In this document: piece after piece, positions 9,059 to 20,672 of the stretch
Layout of the letters: each line of letters begins with the position of its first letter
Numbering within the stretch: the first letter of the stretch is position 1
Assembly (NCBI GenBank): GCA_900175165.2
Contig: FWWN02000593.1
Span: forward strand, 827-42,262
DNA: 41,436 bases
DNA from: Rhizomucor pusillus
Taxonomy: Eukaryota; Mucoromycota; Mucoromycetes; Mucorales; Lichtheimiaceae
Direction of reading: 5' to 3'
Made by a program: the position numbers and the translations under genes
The notes under the pieces: generated by a model
What the model saw: only the letters and a program-made list of their open reading frames with translations
Databases searched by the model: none
Told to the model about the DNA's origin: nothing

Positions 9059-10928
9059 ATGACGACGTCTATCCAGGCACCGTTTGGTGTGGTAGATATG
9101 GGTTCCAACGGAATCCGATTCGCTATTGTCAGGACACTAGCACGCCATTTACCAGTAGAGTACGAAGAGCGTGCACCCATTTCATTGTTAGAAGCGCAAG
9201 GTGATGAGCACGTCATTCCCGATGAGACTATCGATCAAGTTATCAGTAGCTTTCGACGATTCCAGACTCTTTGCCAGCACGCCAACGTGGATCCGCAAGC
9301 GGTGCACGTCATAGCAACGGAAGCGACGCGAACAGCAGCAAACGCTGAAGTATTCAAACAACGTATCCATGATGCGACTGGGTGGGACGTGACACTGCTG
9401 TCAAAACAAGAGGAAGCGCTCATCTCGGCATCTGGAATTGTAGGCACGTTGTTTCTTGTCTGGATAAACAACATGTGAGAGTGAGTACTAAATGCAAAGA
9501 TGAATGATTCTGATAGGTGCGTTTTATCGAGTAAATGGCGTCACGATGGACCTCGGTGGCGGGTCTCTGGAAATAAGCTACGTGATCATGCCATCGACGA
9601 ACAGCATACAGGTTGCCAAGTCACCCGTCTCCCTACCGTACGGTGCAGCGCTTCTGAAACGACGCCTTGCAAAGTGTGAGACTCAAGAAGATAGGGATGC
9701 TCTGTATGAGGAAATTGTTTCGAATGTTCGGAAAGCGATGGAGCAAGTCAAGTTTCCAAAGGAATTAGAGCAGCAAGATGGATTATCAGTGTATATGAGC
9801 GGAGGAGGTCTGAGAGCGCTCGGATATCTTTCCATGAGCACCAAAGCTGTTGCATTGCATATACCCGATGAACAAAAGAGGCACGCGGCAGACTACGTGT
9901 CATACCCGATTCCGATCATCAATGGCTATACCATCAGCGGCCAGGAGCTGCATGAATTCGCCAACAAGTACATGGATATGGATCCAGAGAAATCTACCAA
10001 GAACTTGCGCACATTCCGCGTTTCAAAACGCAGAGCCGGGATGGTTCCGGCTATATGTTTCCTGATGTCCGCACTCTTGCAAGTAATCAAGATCAAGCAA
10101 GTGTATTTCAGCGAGGGCGGAGTGAGACAAGGATTCTGCTACCGACTATTGACGACAGACGAGCAGCGAAAGGATCCGTTGATAGAAGGCGCCAGAGTGT
10201 TTTCTGAGCAGTCACCGCATGCATTAGCGCCAAAAGAATTCGAGGCGATCTTGTCTATCCTTGAGAAAGCGATCCCGGTCCCCTACATGGATGCTGACCA
10301 TCCGCTGCAGCTGTGTCGGCTACTGCCGACTGCAATCTATCTCGCCAATCTCACCTCCCATTATCCTAAGGAAACTCGTGCGTTTGTCGCGTTTCACATG
10401 CCCCTTGCCAGCGGCCCTCTGGCTAATGTCCCCGGTATCTCGCATCACGAGCGTGCCGTGTTAGCGCTCCTGCTCGCCTTCCGGCAAGGCGGGCAAGTGC
10501 CTGATCCAATTTTCTCGACAGTCCAAAGAATGGTTGGCACCAAGGAAACAGCTGTCTGCAAATTTGTTGGCAGATTAATGGAACTTGTTTTCACAATTTC
10601 ACCGCTCAAGCCCGGTCTGGGAGTGCAAAAGAGTGGCATCGCATTTGAAACAGTTTTGGAGAATGAGGATGCATCAACGCCAAGTGTTGCCAGCAACGAA
10701 AGTGGAGATGAAGAGTGGTATCCGCGTGCCTGCTTAAAGATCAGCCTGCTGCCTCCTAAAACGTGCCCCCTTGTCTACGCCCCAGCCGTCATTTCTGTTA
10801 TTGAAAGCTTGGGCGAAAAGATCAACTCGAAAAAGAAATTCGACATGGACGAAGAGCAAAGATCCATCCTCGAGAGTCAACCGAGTCTCTTTTCTGTAAA
10901 AATTGAAACACCTTGCCCTCTTGAATAA
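9059..10928 (+). CDS. RTG2: RTG2-like exopolyphosphatase/guanosine pentaphosphatase family protein
   Basis: Cytosolic member of the Ppx/GppA phosphatase superfamily; yeast Rtg2 senses mitochondrial dysfunction in retrograde signalling and sits in SLIK/SAGA. Two exons, 9059-9443 and 9517-10928, give 598 aa, about the Rtg2 length. ASKHA-type phosphate motifs are visible: FGVVDMGSNGIRFAIV (about 9-24), VHVIATEATRTAANAEVF (about 81-98), GVTMDLGGGSLEISY (about 134-148) and YMSGGGLRALGY. The C-terminal half has the HD-like helical region (ISHHERAVLALLLAF). The only join that restores GIVGAFYRVNGVTMDLGGGS uses a GC donor (GTAG/GCACGT) with a tgatag acceptor, so the 73-nt intron at 9444-9516 is of GC-AG type. 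A TACTAAAT branch-like sequence precedes the acceptor. Confidence 0.88.
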
Positions 10929-11774
10929 AAAGAGAACATGTTCTAATTCTAGAATAAATCTCGACAACATATCCAATCTCATTTCCAAATATGTTTCTGC
11001 ATGGTCACGGGAAACTTATGAGCACATCTCCGTTACAACCTAATCTCTGATGAGGATACGTGGCCTGACGACCCTTTCAGGAGTTGGAAAGGGTCCAGAC
11101 GCTTTCTTAGTAATCACGACACAGATTTTAGAGTTTCAAGACCCTGAAATGTTCAACCATCGCCACCTCTCAAACTAGCGTTGGCAAAGAGTTCTTCAAC
11201 GTTGAAACAGTTATATCATTGTTTCATGCAACCAACAAACTTATCGTTACTTGTATGTAAGCTAGATATCCATCTCTTTTTTCGAATTCCATGACCAGAT
11301 CACGTACAATAAAAAGGCCCTGATAACGGCTGAGTAAGCGCGTTGGGGTCCATGACACTGGGGTTTAGGGGTTCTTTCAGAGTACTGGAAATGAACTGGG
11401 CTAGCATGTAATCTGGCGCCTGCAAACATCAAACGAAAAAGGGACTTTTTCCGCTGCGAGATGCAAAAGTAGCTCTCAAGACGGATGTAACCGACCATGC
11501 CCGGCAGATCGTCTAGCGTATCAAAGTCGCTGAAGCCTGTCAGCTGACCTGACAAACGTACATTCCAATGACCAACAGATATTGTTCTATGCGTTCTTCT
11601 ATCACCGGTGTTTACACTGCGAGCTTAAGATCACAAGAAGACGACAGCGTACGCATACACACATACAGCAATTCCAATTTAAAAGGTAGATACGGCAGCA
11701 AAGCAGTCCTCACACGCTCTGCTTGTTTTCTTTTCTCACTTTCTGGTGCTGATACATATAACACAAAAAAAAAC
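10929..11774. other. Spacer with a strong hairpin; no gene recognised
   Basis: No supported coding frame. A perfect 9-bp inverted repeat (GACCCTTTC / GAAAGGGTC, 8-nt loop) lies at 11070-11095, and a 12-bp palindrome TTCAACGTTGAA lies near 11195-11206. A minus-strand open frame at 11262-11555 has no family resemblance. The last 200 bp are probably the leader of the next gene, although its frame stays open back to 11568. Confidence 0.45.
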
Positions 11775-12768
11775 ATGCTGATACAGCGTAACAAGTCTTC
11801 GTCCTCATCATCACTGACATACAAATCCTCAACGTACGCCAGATCGCCCTACAGCCGCGGTAGCAGCAACGTGGATAGCAACAGCAGTAACGCCAAGGTT
11901 ATCTGGGGCTTCATGCTCGAAAACACGTTTTTCACAGAGTTTGATGCACACAATCACAAAACCATTGAAGCCGCTTATCGACAACGAAAATTACGCCAAG
12001 CTAGCCATTACATCACCATCCATGACTCGCACTTGCCCGCGCCGGCGCGCGTCTACTTTGGCGTGGCACAGGTGCACCTTCGTATGCCAGGCACACGGTA
12101 CCAAGTAAAGCGTAGTATTGTGCATCAGCCGCCGTCGTCATCATCATCGTCACCTGCTACTACCCCGCGAGGTGGTTATCCACCATCACAACAAACAATG
12201 CTGCCTATTAGGTCACATTCGACTCCACATCCAACAGCGTCGTGGATGCATAGCAATGCGCCTCAGCAGGACGAAACGTTTTACTTTGATCTGCAACAGC
12301 AACAGCATTCAACGCCAGCTGCATTTCCTGTTGCCGTGGACTTGTCAAGACCGCAGCCAGCCAGTACCAATTCGGTTTCCATGCTCGATTACCTTACCAC
12401 GGACGCGCCGCCGCCGCCTTACATGCCAGTCCATCACACGAGAGGAGGAGGGCAACTTTTTCACCAAGCAATGGAACAGCACTTGACACCTCCACCAGTC
12501 TTTTCAACGTGGAAGCAGTCCATGACTCCCTCCTTGTCAAGCTCAACTATCAATACGCAGATGATGCAACAACACCAGGCGGTTGTGCGGCGCGAATCGA
12601 TGAGCTCTGCCGGCAGCACTAGCACCAGTACGAGCACAAGCATGATCGAGAACCATCAGCAACAGCAGCAGCAGCAGCAACCACTTATATCCGCTGCAAA
12701 TATTTTCGCCCCTAGCTACTACCATTTCCTTGCAGACTGGACACAAGCCGTCTCTATACCCTTTGTTC

Positions 12769-12832
<64 letters not shown>

Positions 12833-13001
12833 GCAGCAGCAGCCTGCATCGCCTTGTTCATCGTCCTCGGCCGCTGCGATGCATATTCCCTGGTCGACTC
12901 GGAAAGAGGAGTGCTGGGCATACTCTGAGCTGGAATCTCTGGGGAACGCTCAAAATAATACATGCTTGGGCTCATCGGTCCCTTGTCATCCGCAGATCTA
13001 A
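11775..13001 (+). CDS. Probable WWE-domain protein with long polyglutamine tract
   Basis: A single-exon frame of 408 aa if started at the ATG preceded by an A-run (ACAAAAAAAAAC-ATG); an in-frame ATG at 11568 would add 69 residues. After a Ser-rich start, residues about 42-114 (KVIWGFMLEN ... FFTEFDAHNHKTIEAAYRQR ... VYFGVAQVHLRMPGTRYQVKR) match the WWE layout: aromatic start, IEAAY helix, then an R-x-V-x-R end. WWE domains bind poly-ADP-ribose or occur in ubiquitin pathway proteins. No RING, PARP or deltex domain follows. The rest is disordered, rich in Ser, Pro and His, with a Q8-like run and a pure 25-glutamine run. The WWE call is from pattern recognition and is moderate; the partner pathway is unknown. 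Confidence 0.6.
12768..12842 (+). repeat. CAA/CAG microsatellite encoding 25 glutamines
   Basis: Twenty-one uninterrupted CAA codons followed by four CAG codons inside the WWE-like gene. The near-pure CAA run makes the tract prone to slippage, so its length probably varies between strains. Confidence 0.95.
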
Positions 13002-14640
13002 GACGAATTGTCCATGAAATAGTGTGTGTTCTGTATATTCAATATCACCCACTGCGACGCCGTCCATATATATAAGCTTTAGCATATTTTGTACCGCTCG
13101 CTGTATACATAAGCTCATCCCAGTCTGTATCCATTTCAAAGCACTATCCTATAAATATATAAACACATTAGCCCTAAAGCTTTAACGTGTGCGCATGGGT
13201 TGCAACAAGATTAATCAGTAGAATTGTCCATCTTCCGAAATAGTTTGGCGCGTGGCATCGATGTTCGGTCTTTAAATTGATGATCCGAAGAGCGTCCGTG
13301 CACTCACATTCCATGTAAACGCATAATCATTGTACGACGTCCGTACGGAATCCTTGAAGCATGAAGAAACGGAAAGTGATGATATGGGGGCTGGGAAAAC
13401 GAGAAAAATTCTTCGTAGCCACGTGAAACTGCGCCCCCTAGAAAGAGATTTTGACAGTAGTAGCGAGCAGCAGCTAGCGTAAGGAATCGAGGTCAAGAAG
13501 AAGCTTCAAAGGCCTAGAAAACAATGCTGGCAATAGTCATGGAACGCGTTGACAGCAGCTCTTGCACAAAACGTTGCAAAGAAGAACCTGTCTCGCGATA
13601 GAAGCTCCATCCACTGCTGGCAGGCAAAAGTCTATCTTGACTGCCAGAGTGACATTGTTGATTGACCCAACGCTTCAAACGCCTTTTACAACAGTCTACA
13701 GAAGGAAACAGAAGAACAGAAAGGCGTGAAAGCAAACGGGCATTGTGCATTGTGCATTGTGATCACACGTTCAATGGAGATTGCATGGAAGCAATCTTGT
13801 GGACCAAACAATGTAAACAGACACTCTCAAAGCACACAACACTCGCAACGTACATGCAAGACAAGACAAGCAAAGCAGACGAAGAGTACTATTTACAAGA
13901 GTTATCTTTATTCATTATTGTAAAAGAAGACAAGAAGATGAAAAGATTAAAGTCAAAAGCAATGTTTATTAAAAGACAAAAGATTTCCATGCTAAAGAAG
14001 TAGTGCCGTTTGGTTCACGTCGACAAGAAGTCAACAATATATCCAGGGACCACCACGAGGAAGCGGCACTAGTCAGTCCGCGCGCCCACCCGTCTACTGG
14101 TCGCATCATCGTGGCCCGTCTTGAAAAGCGGTTGAAAAGCTAGATGCGAGGTCGCTGCATACGGGTGAACGCGTCCCCCGGACCTACAGAAATGCTAGCA
14201 TGGCTAGCATGTACCTTGGGTGCCGTCCATGTGGGGGGGACTACCGCTTTTGCCTTGCTGTGGAAAAAGTGGGAAAAAAGGCAGGAAAAGGGGGGGTATT
14301 TATAGTTTTTTGGAGGGTGACCAGCTTCCAAAGGTTCGCTTCCCGTCCGTTTTGTCAAGAAGATCAGTCTATGCACTTTCGTAGAGAAAAAGTACTTTCG
14401 CCCCTCAAGGCAAAATTTTCTGATCCAAGTATCCAGGATACAATTGCCTGGAAACGGTAAAAAATCACACTGAGCTATACAAATGTTGCAACGGTGGTGC
14501 ATGTGCATGCCCAAGCACTGCATGCCAGCTTGTCTGGGAGCAAAAGCGGGCAAAGTTGAGAGAAGTTGAGAACCGGCACATTCTGGTAATATTTCTGTAT
14601 ATATGGTCACAGCAAACAGGCCACGCATCCAAAAGTCTTT
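13002..14640. other. Unassigned region; possible minus-strand gene (cyclin-like fragment)
   Basis: No gene could be assembled with confidence. On the minus strand a frame at 13514-13690, preceded by a pyrimidine-rich acceptor (cttctgtag), reads KRRLKRWVNQQ ... GWSFYRETGSSLQRFVQELL, which is protein-like and loosely resembles the first helix of fungal Pho80/Pcl-type cyclins. A good TATA box, CTATAAATA, lies on the minus strand at about 14299-14307. The pieces between do not join in one frame. The stretch 13020-13200 is AT-rich and probably the 3' end of the WWE-like gene. Confidence 0.3.
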
Positions 14641-15578
14641 ACAAGATGATTGAGTCTGCGTATCTTATATCAAGAGAGAACTGAAAACGCATCGAAAGGA
14701 GCGCACATGCAGCAGGCTTTCGTAGCAGCCCAGTCAAGCAAGAAGATGCTGGGCGTTGTAAGTCGAAAGGAAAAACTCAAGGCGCAGCTATCAAAGACCC
14801 GGGGAGAACTTGGTGAAGTAACATCGTCAGCAATCATACAAATAAGAGCACGATATGCTGACACGTTTGATCAAAGTTTGACGGGCCAGCATGCAGGCAA
14901 CATAACGAAGTTTATCAAATTTGACAAAGGAAAAAAAAGGCTGCATGATGTCCTGTTCTTCTCTGTCGACAGGTCACAATAGCTTTCCCTTTTTTTGAAG
15001 AGCTTGCAGGCAGATATGACCCGTTCTTCAAAGCTCCCTGGAGGAGCAGAGAGTCGAGCGATCATTTCCGCTCTTGCTCAAGAACCTCTGGCAGCAAAAC
15101 TCGCCAGCAGCGGTCAAAAGGTCAAGTTGGAGTGCACAGTGGGCGTAAATGGAAATACGTGTCAATGAAAAATCCAAAGAGGACTTGCACTGCAGCTGTA
15201 TCTGGTTCAGTACGTAATATCGATAGAACCCTTTCTTTTGATATTGTTTCTTCTTCTATAATATTTTTTACTTGAGCAGAAAAGTGCTTTAGTAAATGTG
15301 ATGATGGACGTGTTCTGTCTTGATGTAGGTATTTGCATTTCCTTTTGACATCCTGTCTACCATATCTCAGCTTTCATCAACATTCGAGATTTCGTTCTCC
15401 TTGTTGAATTCTCGTCGTTACCACCACTGGCAGCAGTATTTATTGTCAGCTCTCCCCAGCGATACCATATTTGTCTGGGTTGAAGGGATCGCCGTTTGGC
15501 GGACATCGCGGCTTTTGGGCTGCATAAACGTCAGAAAGTGATAATGCTTCGTCTCTTTCTTGAGAACGATCTAACCTC
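14641..15578. other. Unassigned region upstream of NDUFS4
   Basis: A plus-strand frame at 14710-14982 (QQAFVAAQSSKKMLGVVSRK ...) and a second at 15016-15168 (MTRSSKLPGGAESRAIISAL ...) are open and compositionally protein-like, but match no family I know and could not be spliced together. The remainder is AT-rich and probably the NDUFS4 promoter. Confidence 0.3.
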
Positions 15579-16282
15579 ATGTCGCTGCAGTCGCTTTCTA
15601 CTATCCTTCGCACGCAATCTGCTAAGCGGATCGCAACGATTCCTTTGCGACGATTGACAATGTCAGCCGTCGTCCGCGATTTTGAGAATGCACGAAAGCA
15701 AGACGCGGAAGTTACACCAGCGCAGGAAGAACGGCATATTACGCCTGCTGAAGCGATATCCGGAGCTCCGGGTACGTTGGATATATTAATCACCTGTAGA
15801 ATCGTCAAAACTTAGCATTGGATACTTTAGAGGAATTGACCACGGAGAGATCTGTGCGCATATTCCAGCCTGCTAAAACAGCCACGCAGTCCGGCAAGCA
15901 GGGAACGCGCCACTGGCGTATCGATTTTGAAATCTTGGAAGACGGCGATCGATGGGAAAACCCATTGATCGGATGGGCATCAAGGTAAAAAAAATGCAAG
16001 GTTCTATCAATAAATCCTTTCATTCTCTAACATTTATCAAAGCTCGGATTATCAGCAAGGCCTGCAGATGAAATTCAAAACTAAAGAAGACGCAATTCGA
16101 TTCGCTGAACGCCAAGGTAAGCGACAAGGCTTCAAATAAGCTTGCCATTCCATTTTGCTAAACATTCTTCAGGATGGAGTTACTACGTGCAAGAGCAAAA
16201 GACACCCAAATTCCAAAGGAAAATGTATGCAGACAATTATAAGTATTCTCCTGATAAACTCCGTTACATCATGACAAAATAA
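15579..16282 (+). CDS. NDUFS4: NADH:ubiquinone oxidoreductase 18-21 kDa subunit, NDUFS4
   Basis: Accessory subunit of mitochondrial complex I at the N-module/Q-module border in the matrix arm. Four exons, 15579-15771, 15816-15984, 16043-16116 and 16173-16282, join in phase. The first about 30 residues (MSLQSLSTILRTQSAKRIAT...) are Arg/Ser/Thr-rich without acids, a typical matrix-targeting sequence. The ETC_C1_NDUFS4 domain follows: RSVRIFQPAKTATQSGKQGT, HWRIDFEILEDGDRWENPLI, GWASSSDYQQGLQMKFKTKE, DAIRFAERQGWSYYVQEQK and the tail KYSPDKLRYIMTK. All are family landmarks. An internal ATG at 15660 would remove most of the presequence, so the first one is preferred. It is convergent with Lon, 101 bp between stop codons. 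Confidence 0.93.
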
Positions 16283-16383
16283 AAAGCAAGCCTGATTACG
16301 AAGGTCGTCATTCAAAAACATGTTTATATTGGATTTCTTTGAATTACATTAAAAAAATAAAGACGAGCTACAGAAGGAGAAGT

Positions 16384-19300
16384 TTACAAATGGCTTTCAA
16401 ATGCCCGAGCAGTCCATTTCTCAGACATGTTTTCTCCAATAACCAAAGCAGACTCTAGGACATCCCAGATAGTCTTTGCATATACAAACTTGATATCATC
16501 CTTGATACTTTGAGGTACATCCGCTTCAACGTCTTTGCGATTGCGATATGGAAGGATAATTTTCTTGATACCTGCCCTGTGTGCAGAAATAACCTTTTCT
16601 TTGATTCCACCGACGGGCAGCACCTGTCCTCGTAAAGAAATCTCGCCGGTCATTGCGGTTGTAGGCTTGACACAATATCCAGAGAACAAGGACACAAGCG
16701 AGCTGACCAATGTCACACCTAATTTTGAAATACCGAGACATATTTGGTTATTCTCCTTTTCCCTTTTGTTATCAAGTTTTTTTGCGGCAAAACCTTACCG
16801 GCACTAGGTCCGTCCTTTGGCACAGCACCTCCAGGTACATGGATATGTATATCGTAGTTCTCTACAATGTTAGTGTGTCTCGATGGCGCGATCTTCAAAA
16901 GGTATGCATGCGCCTTCACCCATGAAAGCGCGATTTGAGCAGATTCCTTTATAACATCACCCAGCGATCCTAAGCACATGAAAATAATGGTTATTCTAAA
17001 GCAATATTCAAAGGAATTGGGTCTACAACTTGCCTGTCAATTGTAACTCTCCTTTGCCAGGCATTTTGGTCGATTCCACAAATAGGATACCACCGTTACC
17101 GCTTCCAGAGTATGCGAGACCGGTGACAACACCGGGATACGGTTCCCTTTCGGCGACTTCTTTTTCAAAAGTGGGTATCTACAAAAATATTTAGTACCTC
17201 GCAGACTATTGACATTAAACAGCAGCTTCACATACTCCAAGGAACTCTTCTACATCTTCTAGTTTAACGTTAGGATTGTATTCTTTTTCCCTGCCAGTTT
17301 CCCGTAGCTCTGCGAGCTCTACACACTTGGCACGGACGACAGCGGCAATGGTTCGTTCTAAGCTGCGCACGCCGCTTTCGCGAGTGTAGTTTTCTGCAAT
17401 TTTCAAAAGTACGCTATCGGAAATAATCACTTGATCCGGTTCCAGGCCGTGTGCCTTGGCCTGCTTAGGCAGCAAATGCGATCGTGCAATGTGGAGTTTT
17501 TCTTCAAAGGTATAACCATTCAGATGGATGACTTCCATGCGATCCAAAAGTGGTTCAGGGATGGTTTCGAGTGAGTTGGCAGTGGCGATAAATAGAATGC
17601 TGGATAAATCAAACGGAACGTTGAGATAATGGTCAGAGAACGAGTTGTTTTGCTCTGGGTCAAGGACTTCCAGAAGAGCAGCAGCTGAAATATTGAAAGT
17701 TGATAAGATTAAACGTCGCTTTCGGTGGTAGATATCAAGTTCCCATTTCACGCACCTGGATCACCGTAGTAAGTTGAATGAACGAGCTTGTCAACTTCGT
17801 CTAGAATGATATTGTTATTAACTATGAGTTTCGCGTTCGTTAAAGCAGCTGCTATCTTTACCTAACAAGAACAAGGGATTGTTTACGCCGCATTTGCGAA
17901 GACCTTGAATTATTAAGCCAGGCATTGCTCCAACATAGGTGCGACGATGTCCACTATCGGCAGACTTAACATCTATGCCAATTACAGTAACCTTAATGAA
18001 CCTACCGCATGTCTGCTTCGTCTCGGACACCGCCCAGTGAGACACGATGGAATTCCCTTGAAAGAGCAGTTGCTATTGACTTTCCAAGGGACGTTTTTCC
18101 TACACCGGGCTAAATACATTCAAAATTAAGCCGCGTGCAATACACGTATGAAGAAAGGGGTCGCAAATCTTACAGGGCCCACGAAGCAGATAATTGGCGC
18201 TTTCAAATCACCCTTGATCTTGATTACAGACAAATACTCGATAATTCTCTTCTTGACATGGTCCAAGCTAGCAAGCAAAGCGATGGGATGTCAGAATCGT
18301 CTATGAAATTAAGCAATGCGTGGGAAAATGTAAATACTTGCCCGTAATGATCAATTTCTAGCTGCTGTTTGGCGCGCTGGATATCTAGCACTTCGTCGGA
18401 TTTCTTGCTCCATGGCAAATCAGCCATCAGCTCCAGATAATTGCGGAGGACTGACCATTCACTGGAGGAAGGCTGCAACTTTTTTATACGTTTTAGCTCG
18501 CGCTGGGCTACTTTGGAAGCTTCCTGGGGCAAATTCGCCTCGGATAGTCTTCGAGCCAGTTGGCCAATATCATCTTCTTCTTTTCCATCACCTGGACCAT
18601 CAAATTCACCGAGCTCTTTCTTGATTGCATCGAGCTACATCCAGTTTGTAATTAGATTCTCGTAATCCGAATTCCCATATTGGATCACGGACCTGTTGGC
18701 GGAGGTAGAACTCTCTCTGCCGTTTGTTCAGCTTGCCTTCAATGCTGGAATGGATCTGCTCCGAAATCTTGAGCACCTAATGATAGACTTAATATTTTGC
18801 CATCTCGAGTATGAATTATAAGCTATTTGTCGTCTGCTTACATGTAGTTGTCGTGTCATCCATTCTGACATTTTGGTCAGCCGCTCCTTGACATCCGTTG
18901 TGGACAACATCCACAGCTTTTCGTCGAACGAAGTTTCGATGACTGAAACTAGCATATCCGCAAGGACAATGGGTGAGACGTTATCTACCAGCTTTCCGAG
19001 CTGCTGGACAAGGGTATCGGGCATCTGCAAATCTCTCATCTTGGTCAGGAATTCCCGGCAGAGTGCCTTGAAAGCGATAGCTTCATCTTTCATATCATCG
19101 GTCTTGATTTCGCGTGTGGGTTGTTCAATGTATTTGACTTTGGCGAGGACTGTTGAGCTGTCCTGGACAATCCTGTCAACGCGGAAGCGTGCTATGCCTT
19201 CGATAAAGACCGAGACAACTCCTAGTCCAGACCGTTGTACACGCAGGATACGTGCTGCGCAACCATACTCATACAGCCTCTTGACGTCTTCCTTTCTGAC

Positions 19301-19591
19301 AAGTCCAGACTCGAGTTCTTCTTGCTCCTCGGTTGACGCCGAGATCTTGTCCTTGCTGGGCACAATGACGCTTTTCTCTTCAGTCAAAGTTGCGCTGGGA
19401 TCATCGGACGGCAGCTGCTTCAAAGGAATACACGCGAGATGGGCGCCCTTGCGCTGGTCTGCCGGTCGAAAGAAACGTCTAGTAAGCGTAGACGCTTCCC
19501 GGCCGCGCATGGTGATCTTCAACACCACAGCGGGCAGTAGCACCTTATTTTCAAGAGGAACTACAGCGAGGGTTTCCGGTAGGGGAGACAT
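16384..19591 (-). CDS. LONP2: Lon protease homologue 2, peroxisomal
   Basis: ATP-dependent serine protease for peroxisomal matrix protein quality control. Eleven exons (18842-19591, 18693-18776, 18342-18634, 18174-18267, 18006-18109, 17862-17953, 17756-17800, 17236-17684, 17034-17178, 16799-16969, 16384-16718) join in phase to 853 aa. The LON N-domain fills exon 1 ([20 protein letters not shown]). Walker A is [13 protein letters not shown] (about 406-418), Walker B LLDEVDKL, then [12 protein letters not shown]. The protease domain has DGPSAGV with Ser741 and GGIKEK with Lys784, the catalytic dyad by spacing from bacterial Lon. The C-terminus is SHL, a peroxisomal PTS1 variant, and no mitochondrial presequence is seen. 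Two introns (18268-18341 and 16970-17033) require GC donors. Confidence 0.95.
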
Positions 19592-20672
19592 TGCAGGGAA
19601 TGAGGAAAGAAGCAGCAGATCGAGTTCCGAAGGTCTATATCGTTCATGCGGAGAGGAGATCACTTGCAAGCATGTGATCTCCGATAATCCATTGTATTTT
19701 TCATCAGTAGTAACAGGACACAGACTAAAAGATTGCCAATATCTCGGCGAACAGCTACTAGCCTTGCTACCGTGCAACTGAACATGCTTCTATTTTATGC
19801 ATTATGGCATGATACCTCTGTCTCTCTCACTCCGTGCAATGCCCATGAAAAAAGTGTGGGGTAATCAGCGCAGGAGCCACCCAGCGCCAACAACCATCAC
19901 ATGGATGAAGGTCCCTGAGAAACTTGACAGATGCTTATCAGGAAAATGGACCCGTCGATGGAGACTTGAGCGTTAACATTCCCAGCAAAGTGCTCGGTGG
20001 TGCCAAGGGCAGCTGTCGAAAATCTCCTGGGCAGTGAAATGTGAGTTATGTAAATTGATGATCGAGAAATTTCTATCCAAAAGTGGACTGTCGGTCGTTA
20101 ATTGAGATTATCGCGTATACACGGGGGGATTCGTATACAGAAAAATAAATATTCTTGCATGTCAATCGTTCACGAAAGAATACGACATATTTCTTGATGC
20201 ATTTACAGATGTACATATTTAGAATGCTAGATCAACATCGATTCTTGGTCCAGGGTGGCATACAGCGGCTATAGTAGTGGATGAATAGCCAGTCATTCAG
20301 AGTTCAATCCGAGCTTATGGAACGTAACGGAAACAACGACGTTTTCCCAGCAGTGTTGTGAAGAAAAGGCGTTTGGTGAATATAAATATGGAAAAGGAAA
20401 GTGTGGCGAACTGTTGCATACGTCGCATTGCACCCAGTGCCTTTTTTAATTCCCTATTGCTCAATCAATCACGCAGGATAAGGAGTGTGCCCAGCTTCAA
20501 GGCACAGCACCGCGGTGGCAAAATGTCCATTCCGGTAAGGGGGTTGATATACAGTTTGCAGTGATCTGCATTACGTCCAGCGAGAAGCGTGGCCTGAATG
20601 GGCAAAATTTCTTGATATTCGCTCTTTCTTCTTCTTGCTGCAGCTTATTGCTCCCAAAATTTGACATAGTAA
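19592..20672. other. Intergenic region between divergent genes
   Basis: About 1.1 kb without a supported gene between the Lon start (minus) and the 514-aa membrane protein (plus). An open frame continues upstream of the Lon start on the minus strand to 19777 but lacks family resemblance, so it is taken as leader. The rest is mixed-composition promoter sequence; no RNA gene was recognised. Confidence 0.5.

Noticed and set aside
12543..12830. Poly-leucine and poly-valine frames on the minus strand
   Set aside because: They are simply the other frames of the CAA/CAG tract.
14140..14628. 162-codon minus-strand frame
   Set aside because: Overlaps a TATA-like element and G-runs; composition random and no homology recognised.
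18873..19781. 302-codon plus-strand frame antisense to Lon exon 1
   Set aside because: Shadow of the Lon N-domain; no independent motifs.
20050..20100. TGATGA-like C box suggesting a C/D snoRNA
   Set aside because: No matching D box or terminal stem at suitable spacing.
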